A stretch of 6,708 nucleotides of DNA from 70-18 sp041691815. Its GTDB lineage: Bacteria; Pseudomonadota; Alphaproteobacteria; Acetobacterales; Acetobacteraceae. This document shows, piece by piece, positions 1-5,776 of the stretch. The stretch is taken from NCBI GenBank assembly GCA_041691815.1, contig JBEPTZ010000183.1, positions 1 to 6,708 on the forward strand, read 5' to 3'. Within the stretch, counting starts at the first letter, position 1; every line of letters begins with the position of its first letter. Under the pieces are notes generated by a model. It did no database searches and was not told where the DNA came from. It saw only the letters and a list, made by a program, of their open reading frames with translations. The position numbers and the translations under genes are program-made.

Positions 1-1441
<1,441 letters not shown>

Positions 1442-1463
1442 TGCTCAGGACACTCCGTTCATA

Positions 1464-3305
1464 TCAGTTATCGCCGGCATCATCGGGGCCGGCAGAATCG
1501 GGCGCGTCGTGCTCGCCGCGCCGCAGCCGGTCGCGCGCGATCGACAGCGCCCGCAGCCGGCGCTCGGCGGCGGCATCGCCACGCTGGGCCAGCTCGGTGA
1601 TGGCGGCTGCGACTTCCGCATCCAGTCGCCCAGGGTTCATCAATCCGAAAAAATGCCACCAGCCCGCCCCGGCCTCCGCTGGCATGGCGTCCGGCGCCGC
1701 GCAAGCCGGCAGCGGCACGGGGACCGCCGACAGGGCTTGGGCAGACTCCGCCACCAAACCGAAGTGGTGCAGGTGGGACATGAGCGCATCAGAGTCAAGG
1801 GCTTCCGCGCCGCGCGCCCATTCGAGAATCGCATTCCGCAGGCGCGCGAGTGGCGTGGGCAGGTCGAGTGCCACGAAGGCTTCGTCGACATCGCGCAGCA
1901 GGGCAGGGTGGCGAAGCACGATGGCGACCAGGATGCGGGCACGGTCGGCGGCGGCGGCATCGGGGCCGGGACGCGGGCGGGTGAAGGCGGGCGGGCGCGG
2001 GGTGGCGGGGCGCAGCGGGAATCTGCCGCTCCGCTGGGCGGGCGAGCGTTGCGGCCGGCTTTCGTAGAAGGCGTCCAGCAGCACGCGGCGGTATTCGCCG
2101 GCCAGGCCCTTGTCGGGGATTGCGGCGCTGGCCTCGATCAGCCGTGCGCGCAGGGCGGCGCGCTGCTCCGGTGTGGTGCCGGTGCCCTCGGCGAGCAGGC
2201 CGAACAACGCCGCCGAGAGCGGGCGGGCGGCATCCAGTACCGCCTGGAAGGCCGGCGGCCCCTGGCGGCGGAGCAGCGTATCGGGGTCCTCGCCGGCGGG
2301 CAGGGTGGCGAGTTTCAGGCTGCGCTCGGCGGCGAGCATCGGCAGCACCAGGCTGGCGGCGCGGGCGGCAGCGCGGGCGCCGGCGGCGTCGCCGTCGAAG
2401 CACAGGGTGGGCATCGGCGACAGGCGCCAGAGTTCCTCCAGCTGCTCTTCGGTGAGCGCGGTGCCGAGTGGGGCGACGGCGGCGGTGAAGCCGGCCTGGT
2501 GCAGCGCGATCACGTCCATGTAGCCCTCGACCGCCAGAACGGGTTGGCCGGTGCGGGCAGCCTCGCGGGCCAGGTCGAGCGCGTAGAGGGTGCGGCGCTT
2601 GGAGAACAGGCTGGTCTCCGGGCCGTTGACGTATTTCGGCTGGCCGTCGCCGAGCATGCGGCCGCCGAAGCTGATGGTGCGGCCGCGACGGTCGCGGATC
2701 GGGAACATCACCCGGTTGTAGAACAGCTCGCGCGGCGGGCGGCCGTCCTCGGTCTCGCGCAGCAGGCCGGCCTCCAGCAGCATCTCGGGTGGGATGTCCT
2801 GGCGCGCCAGTTCGGCCGGCATCCCGCCGCGACCGTCGCCGGACCAGCCGAGGCCGAACCGGGCGATGGTGTCGTCCGTGAGGCCGCGGGCGCGCAGGTA
2901 GTCAAGCCCGGCGCGGCCTTCCGGCAGGTGCAGGCGGCGCTGATAGGCGGCAGCCGCGGCCTCCAGCACGCCGTGCAGGTCGAGCCGCTTGCGCTCGGCC
3001 TCGGCGGCGGCGGGCGTCGGCTTGGGCACCTCCATGCCGGCTTCGGCGGCAAGCTGTTCCACCGCCTCCATGAAACCGGCGCCCTGGGACTGCATGACGA
3101 AGGCGATGGCGTCGCCGTGGGCACCGCAGCCGAAGCAGTGATAGCCGTCCTCATAGACGTAGAAGCTGGGGGATTTCTCGTTGTGGAACGGGCAGTTTCC
3201 CTTCCAGTGCCGGCCCGAACGCGCCAGCCTGACGCGCCGCGCCACCACCGCGGCGATCGGGGTGCGGGCGCGGAGTTCGTCGAGGAAGTTGGGGGGGAGG
3301 GGCAT
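1464..3305 (-). CDS. dnaG: DNA primase DnaG
   Basis: Makes the RNA primers for leading- and lagging-strand replication, working with DnaB helicase. The protein is 613 residues, typical of the family (E. coli 581). The N-terminal CHC2 zinc finger has ligands Cys38, His41, Cys57 and Cys60 (CPFHNEKSPSF, then YHCFGCGAHGDAI). The catalytic core has FYNRVMFPIRDRRGR at 195-209 and KYVNGPETSLFSK at 224-236. The TOPRIM fold has the metal-binding EGYMDV at 260-265 and FDGDAAG at 303-309. Residues from about 420 form a Pro/Arg-rich linker and then the less conserved helicase-binding C-terminal domain, with an acidic tail. The start is fixed by an in-frame TAA two codons upstream. No Shine-Dalgarno sequence is visible before it, and an A/T hairpin ends 14 bases upstream. 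Lies between yqeY and rpoD on the same strand. Confidence 0.97.
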   Translation of the reverse strand: MPLPPNFLDELRARTPIAAVVARRVRLARSGRHWKGNCPFHNEKSPSFYVYEDGYHCFGCGAHGDAIAFVMQSQGAGFMEAVEQLAAEAGMEVPKPTPAAAEAERKRLDLHGVLEAAAAAYQRRLHLPEGRAGLDYLRARGLTDDTIARFGLGWSGDGRGGMPAELARQDIPPEMLLEAGLLRETEDGRPPRELFYNRVMFPIRDRRGRTISFGGRMLGDGQPKYVNGPETSLFSKRRTLYALDLAREAARTGQPVLAVEGYMDVIALHQAGFTAAVAPLGTALTEEQLEELWRLSPMPTLCFDGDAAGARAAARAASLVLPMLAAERSLKLATLPAGEDPDTLLRRQGPPAFQAVLDAARPLSAALFGLLAEGTGTTPEQRAALRARLIEASAAIPDKGLAGEYRRVLLDAFYESRPQRSPAQRSGRFPLRPATPRPPAFTRPRPGPDAAAADRARILVAIVLRHPALLRDVDEAFVALDLPTPLARLRNAILEWARGAEALDSDALMSHLHHFGLVAESAQALSAVPVPLPACAAPDAMPAEAGAGWWHFFGLMNPGRLDAEVAAAITELAQRGDAAAERRLRALSIARDRLRRGEHDAPDSAGPDDAGDN

Positions 3306-3311
3306 AGGTTA

Positions 3312-3359
3312 GGCAAGCAGTTCTTTTTTTGGAAAAAAAGAACCAAAAAAACTTATCCC
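3312..3359 (-). repeat. A/T-hairpin repeat element, copy A
   Basis: Read on the minus strand, the element runs GGGAT, AAG, T7, GG, TTC, T7, CC, A7, GAAC, TGCTTGCC. Bases 3320-3343 form a perfect 11-bp stem (GTTC-T7 with A7-GAAC) closed by a 2-base loop. The upstream T7-GG can instead pair with CC-A7, so two stems compete for the same A7. Copy B at 3402-3450 is the same element in opposite orientation. It lies in the untranslated leader of dnaG, 14 bases before the ATG. It is not a classic terminator, because the stem is A/T and no T tract follows. I suspect a family of dispersed intergenic elements in this bacterial group, but that is recollection and not shown here. Confidence 0.7.
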
Positions 3360-3401
3360 ATTTGGTGGCGTGCGGGTGGCAGCCGGGTGCGAAAGGCCCC
3401 A

Positions 3402-3450
3402 GGGATGGAGTTTTTTTGCTCCTTTTTTTGCAAAAAAAGGAGTGCTTGCT
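3402..3450 (+). repeat. A/T-hairpin repeat element, copy B
   Basis: On the plus strand it reads GGGAT, GGAG, T7, GC, TCC, T7, GC, A7, GGAG, TGCTTGCT. Bases 3419-3442 are a perfect 24-bp palindrome (CTCC-T7-GC-A7-GGAG). T7-GC can alternatively pair with GC-A7. Compared with copy A, the stem base pairs G-C and T-A have become C-G and C-G, so both partners changed. The element ends in four TGCT units (3443-3458) that run into the yqeY stop codon, so it sits directly after yqeY. It may insulate or process the yqeY-dnaG transcript (inference). Confidence 0.7.
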
Positions 3451-3457
3451 TGCTTGC

Positions 3458-3913
3458 TCAACCGAGTTTGGCTTTCACCAGCGGCCCGACCTTGCCCATA
3501 TCCATGCGGGCGGCGTGTTTCGCCTTCAGCGCCGCCATCACGCGGCCCATGTCCTTGATGCTGGTGGCGCCGGTCTCGGCGATTGCGGCGGTGACGGCGG
3601 CCTCGGTGGCGGCCTGGTCCATCTGCTGCGGCAGGAAGGATTCGATGAGGTCGATCTCGGCCTGCTCCTTGGCGGCCAGTTCCGGGCGGTGGCCCTGCTG
3701 GTAGAGTTCGACGCTCTCGCGGCGCGACTTGGCCATGCCGCGCAGCATGGCGATCAGCTCCTCGTCGGGGACCTGGTCGATGCCCTTGGGGCGGGCGGCG
3801 ATGTCGACGTCCTTGACCTTGGCGGTGATCATGCGCAGCGCCGAGACCCGCGCGGCGTCGTGCGCCAGCATCGCGGCCTTGAGTTGGGCGGTGAAGTCGT
3901 CACGCAATGGCAT
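3458..3913 (-). CDS. yqeY: GatB/YqeY domain protein
   Basis: A 151-residue protein of the YqeY family, related to the C-terminal tail domain of GatB in the tRNA-dependent amidotransferase. The family is thought to contact tRNA, but its cellular role is not settled. Visible features are the helical N-terminus MPLRDDFTAQLKAAMLAHD, the LRMITAKVKDVDIA stretch, EIDLIESFLPQQM in the middle, and a C-terminal MGRVMAALKAKHAARMDMGK helix resembling the GatB tail. The open frame continues upstream to 4372. The ATG at 3913 is chosen because GGAGG sits 6 bases before it, the family begins there, and the extra stretch overlaps the divergent control region and carA antisense. It is first in the yqeY-dnaG-rpoD set, a common alphaproteobacterial order. 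Confidence 0.92.
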   Translation of the reverse strand: MPLRDDFTAQLKAAMLAHDAARVSALRMITAKVKDVDIAARPKGIDQVPDEELIAMLRGMAKSRRESVELYQQGHRPELAAKEQAEIDLIESFLPQQMDQAATEAAVTAAIAETGATSIKDMGRVMAALKAKHAARMDMGKVGPLVKAKLG

Positions 3914-3919
3914 AGCGAG

Positions 3920-3945
3920 CCTCCGGAAAAACCCCTCTATATATA
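3920..3945 (-). promoter_or_regulatory. yqeY ribosome binding site and probable -10 region
   Basis: The minus strand has a strong GGAGG (3924-3920) six bases before the yqeY ATG. A TATATATA run at 3938-3945 could supply a -10 hexamer giving a transcription start near 3931-3933 and a leader of about 20 bases. No convincing -35 is seen, but its expected place (about 3961-3968) touches the left TGGGAA-N5-TTCCCA palindrome, so factor-dependent control is possible. The RBS is well supported; the promoter is tentative. Confidence 0.5.
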
Positions 3946-3965
3946 GCGATATCGCCGAAGGCACA

Positions 3966-3982
3966 TGGGAAGTAAATTCCCA
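3966..3982. promoter_or_regulatory. Putative operator site 1 (TGGGAA-N5-TTCCCA)
   Basis: Perfect 6-bp inverted repeat with a 5-base centre, TGGGAAGTAAATTCCCA. It shares both arms and the spacing with site 2 at 4006-4022, and the two start 40 bp apart, close to four helical turns, so bound dimers would lie on the same DNA face. A 17-bp palindrome suits a dimeric helix-turn-helix regulator. It lies near the presumed -35 area of the divergent yqeY promoter. The binding protein is unknown; the HTH domain encoded at the start of the carA frame is the obvious candidate. Confidence 0.72.
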
Positions 3983-3999
3983 CACCTTCCGAGAGCCGA

Positions 4000-4028
4000 T
4001 TGCGGTGGGAAATTTTTTCCCATATGAT
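4000..4028 (+). promoter_or_regulatory. Probable carA promoter giving a leaderless mRNA
   Basis: TTGCGG (4000-4005) and TATGAT (4023-4028) are separated by exactly 17 bp. TATGAT matches the sigma70 -10 consensus at 5 of 6 bases; the -35 matches only TTG. Counting 7 bases from the -10 places the start point at 4035, the A of the ATG opening the carA frame. No Shine-Dalgarno precedes that ATG, as expected for a leaderless message. The whole spacer is operator site 2, so a bound regulator would block or remodel the promoter. Confidence 0.55.
4006..4022. promoter_or_regulatory. Putative operator site 2 (TGGGAA-N5-TTCCCA) in promoter spacer
   Basis: TGGGAAATTTTTTCCCA has the same arms and 5-base centre as site 1 with a different central sequence, so the arms are what is kept. 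It exactly occupies the 17 bp between the proposed -35 and -10 elements of the carA promoter and ends 12 bases before the first ATG. This placement favours a repressor, though spacer-binding activators also exist. Confidence 0.75.
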
Positions 4029-4034
4029 GCCGCC

Positions 4035-4241
4035 ATGTCCAGTTCCGTTGAAGATATCATCGAACGCCTCGGCGGCGCGGAAGCCACCGCCCAGCTTCTG
4101 GGGGTCGGCACCGAGGCGGTGCGCAAATGGCGGCAGGCGCGCAGCATTCCGGCCAAGCACTGGCCGGCGCTGCTGGCCGCCACCGGCTTGGCGCTGGCTG
4201 ATCTGCCTGGCGCCGCCCCCTCCCATGAGAAGGCTTCCGAC
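4035..4241 (+). other. Cro-like helix-turn-helix domain fused in frame ahead of CarA
   Basis: Encodes 69 residues before the usual CarA N-terminus. The pattern IIERLGGAEATAQLLGV, then EAVRKWRQARSIPAKHW, then PALLAATGLALADL fits a short XRE/Cro/YdaS-like fold: helix 1, helix 2, a recognition helix with the KW..AR signature, and a trailing helix. It resembles a small HTH domain I remember under the NCBI name 'carph-isopro', a name that may reflect fusion to carbamoyl-phosphate synthase; I cannot verify this here. No stop codon separates it from CarA. It lies just downstream of two matching palindromes, which suggests autoregulation (inference). Confidence 0.75.
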
Positions 4242-5408
4242 ATGCCCGACCCGAACACGCCCCCGGCCGGCGCCACCGCCGTGCTGGCGCTGGCCGATGG
4301 CAGCTTGTTCTGGGGGCGCGGTTTTGGCGCCCACGCCGCGGCGTCGGATGCGGCGGAAATCTGCTTCAACACCGGGCTGACCGGGTATCAGGAGACGCTG
4401 ACCGATCCCTCCTACGCCCGGCAGGTGATCAGCTTCACATTTCCGCATATCGGCAATGTCGGGGTGAACCACGAGGACGTCGAAGCCAACACCATCGCCG
4501 CGCGCGGGCTGGTGATCAAGCAGGACATCACCGAGCCGAGCAACTGGCGTAGCGCACAGCATCTGGACGCCTGGTTGCAGGCGCAGGGGGTGACCGGGGT
4601 CGCCGGGGTGGATACCCGGGCGATGACCATCCGCATCCGCGACGGCGGGGCGCCGAACGGGGTGCTGAGTTTTCCCGCGGACGGCGTGTTCGACGTGGCG
4701 GCGCTGGTGGCGAAGGCGAAGGCCTGGCCGGGGCTGGTCGGCATGGATTTGGCGAAGGAGGTCTCCTGCACCCAGACCTATGACTGGGACGAGACGCAAT
4801 GGAGCTGGGGCAAGGGCTTCGGCCGGCAGACGGCACCGAAGCATCATGTCGTGGCCGTCGATTACGGCGCCAAGCGCAACATCCTGCGCTGCCTGGCGGC
4901 CGCCGGCTGCCGGGTGACGGTGGTGCCGGCGACCGCCACCGCGGCGGAGATTCTGGCGCACAAGCCGGACGGGGTGTTCCTGTCCAACGGGCCGGGCGAT
5001 CCGGAGGCGACCAGCGCCTATGCGGTGCCGACCATCCAGGCGCTGCTGGAGGCTGGTATGCCGATCTTCGGCATCTGCCTCGGCCATCAGTTGCTGGCGA
5101 TTACGCTCGGTGCCCGCACCTACAAAATGGAGCGCGGCCATCGCGGCGCCAACCAGCCGGTGCAGGATCTGGTGACCGGCAAGGTGGAGATCACCAGCCA
5201 GAACCACGGCTTCGCGGTGGACAACGCCAGCCTGCCGGAGGGCGTCAGCGTCACCCATAAGAGCCTGTTCGACGGCAGCAACGAGGGCATCGCCTGCCCG
5301 GCCAAGCGCTGCTTCAGCGTGCAGTATCATCCGGAGGCGAGCCCCGGCCCGTCGGACAGCCACTACCTGTTCCGGCGGTTCATGGACCTGATCGAGCAGC
5401 AGCGCTGA
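4035..5408 (+). CDS. carA: Carbamoyl-phosphate synthetase small (glutaminase) subunit with N-terminal HTH extension
   Basis: Hydrolyses glutamine and passes ammonia to CarB, which makes carbamoyl phosphate for arginine and pyrimidine synthesis. From ATG 4035 the product is 457 residues. Residues 1-60 are a Cro-like HTH and 61-78 a linker. The CarA-specific N-terminal domain follows (FNTGLTGYQETLTDPSYA, FTFPHIGNVGVN), then a class I glutamine amidotransferase domain from about 270. Catalytic Cys348 (FGICLGHQLL), His432 and Glu434 (VQYHPEASPGP) are present, as are SNGPGDP and SQNHGFAVD. A second ATG at 4242 (Met70) with GAGAAGG eight bases before it would give a 388-residue CarA, close to the E. 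coli 382, with catalytic residues at 279, 363 and 365. Either or both starts may be used. The frame is also open upstream to 3729, but that part is antisense to yqeY. Carbamoyl-phosphate function is certain; the start is not. Confidence 0.93.
   Translation: MSSSVEDIIERLGGAEATAQLLGVGTEAVRKWRQARSIPAKHWPALLAATGLALADLPGAAPSHEKASDMPDPNTPPAGATAVLALADGSLFWGRGFGAHAAASDAAEICFNTGLTGYQETLTDPSYARQVISFTFPHIGNVGVNHEDVEANTIAARGLVIKQDITEPSNWRSAQHLDAWLQAQGVTGVAGVDTRAMTIRIRDGGAPNGVLSFPADGVFDVAALVAKAKAWPGLVGMDLAKEVSCTQTYDWDETQWSWGKGFGRQTAPKHHVVAVDYGAKRNILRCLAAAGCRVTVVPATATAAEILAHKPDGVFLSNGPGDPEATSAYAVPTIQALLEAGMPIFGICLGHQLLAITLGARTYKMERGHRGANQPVQDLVTGKVEITSQNHGFAVDNASLPEGVSVTHKSLFDGSNEGIACPAKRCFSVQYHPEASPGPSDSHYLFRRFMDLIEQQR
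4227..4244 (+). promoter_or_regulatory. Internal ribosome binding site and alternative carA start
   Basis: GAGAAGG (4227-4233) lies 8 bases before ATG 4242, which starts MPDPNTPPAGATAVLALADG, the usual beginning of a CarA. By contrast ATG 4035 has no Shine-Dalgarno sequence. One mRNA could therefore yield a long HTH-CarA and a short CarA. Confidence 0.5.
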
Positions 5409-5409
5409 G

Positions 5410-5661
5410 ATGGATGTCGCCGCCCTGCTGCTGCGGACCGGGTTCACCGCCACCATCGACCAGCCCAGCGCGGAGGCGGCGTATGAGCAATTCCGCGCCC
5501 TGGCCGGCGGCACGCTGGATGCCGAGGCGTTTCACGAGGCCGTCGCCGCCTGCGTCCGCCAGGGGTTGATCCGCGAGCCGCTGCGGCTGGACGAACAGAG
5601 CCTGCATTGCCATTGGCGCCTGGTGCTCACCGCCGACGGTGTGGCCCGCGCCCGACGTTAG
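5410..5661 (+). CDS. Small protein of unknown function between carA and carB (83 aa)
   Basis: I do not recognise the family. The ATG is one base after the carA TGA (TGAGATG), so translation is probably coupled to carA; there is no clear Shine-Dalgarno sequence of its own. Codon use is GC-ending like its neighbours, which supports a real gene. The protein looks soluble and mostly helical, with no signal peptide or membrane segment: AEAAYEQFRALAGG and LDAEAFHEAVAACVRQGLI are likely helices, followed by LDEQSLHCHWRLVLTADG, which reads like a strand or turn. The shape could be a small winged-helix-like or partner-binding domain, but this is a guess. The last codons encode V-A-R-A-R-R before TAG, and the stop overlaps the left arm of the hairpin at 5657-5702. 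It may be a CarAB accessory protein, an unusually long leader peptide, or both. Confidence 0.72.
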   Translation: MDVAALLLRTGFTATIDQPSAEAAYEQFRALAGGTLDAEAFHEAVAACVRQGLIREPLRLDEQSLHCHWRLVLTADGVARARR

Positions 5662-5712
5662 AGTGTAATGCCTTCTGAAGGGCGAATGCACCACACTCTA
5701 ACTTTTTGTTTT
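5657..5712 (+). terminator. Intrinsic terminator or attenuator between the small gene and carB
   Basis: GTTAGAGTGT (5657-5666) pairs perfectly over 10 bp with ACACTCTAAC (5693-5702) and is followed at once by TTTTTGTTTT (5703-5712). Inside the loop, CCTT/AAGG (5671-5681) can form a second small stem. This is the layout of a rho-independent terminator, though the stem is only moderately GC-rich and the loop large. The left arm includes the TAG of the small gene, so a ribosome finishing or stalling there would keep the hairpin from forming. It separates carA from carB, whose products form one complex, so regulated read-through or a separate carB promoter is needed. Confidence 0.72.
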
Positions 5713-5715
5713 ATC

Positions 5716-5758
5716 GCGCGATTGAGACCTCCGGTGATTCCACCTTCGGTCATCGCGC
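5716..5758 (+). promoter_or_regulatory. Structured carB leader hairpin
   Basis: Three nested helices: GCGCGAT (5716-5722) with ATCGCGC (5752-5758); GACC (5726-5729) with GGTC (5748-5751); GGTG (5733-5736) with CACC (5741-5744), around the tetraloop ATTC. There is a 3-base bulge (5723-5725) and a symmetric 3x3 internal loop (TCC/TTC). It ends 8 bases before the GGAG of carB and has no T tract, so it is not a terminator. It could control carB translation, stabilise a processed mRNA end, or bind a protein. I see no known riboswitch class. A TTGAGA at 5722-5727 resembles a -35 box but lacks a -10 partner. Confidence 0.5.
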
Positions 5759-5776
5759 TCTGGACTGGAGCCTGAG

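Noticed and set aside
3443..3458. Four TGCT units as a phase-variable microsatellite
   Set aside because: Only four units and located at a gene end; copy A has the same TGCTTGC flank, so it is better read as the border of the repeat element with minor slippage.
3938..3946. TATATATAG as a plus-strand -10 for carA
   Set aside because: It would place both palindromes in a long leader, and no -35 partner is visible on the plus strand; the 4000-4028 promoter fits better.
3729..4034. Upstream extension of the carA frame to 3729
   Set aside because: It runs antisense through yqeY and across the operator region, and has no HTH or CarA similarity before 4035.
3914..4372. Upstream extension of yqeY to 4372 on the minus strand
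   Set aside because: The ATG at 3913 has an ideal GGAGG and matches the family start; the extension crosses the palindromes and carA antisense.
3900..5513. A 537-codon minus-strand frame opposite carA
   Set aside because: Antisense shadow of carA and the small gene; product composition is typical of reverse-strand translation of GC-rich coding DNA.
5722..5750. A carB promoter using TTGAGA (5722-5727) as -35
   Set aside because: No -10-like hexamer lies 16-18 bp downstream, and the bases belong to the leader hairpin.
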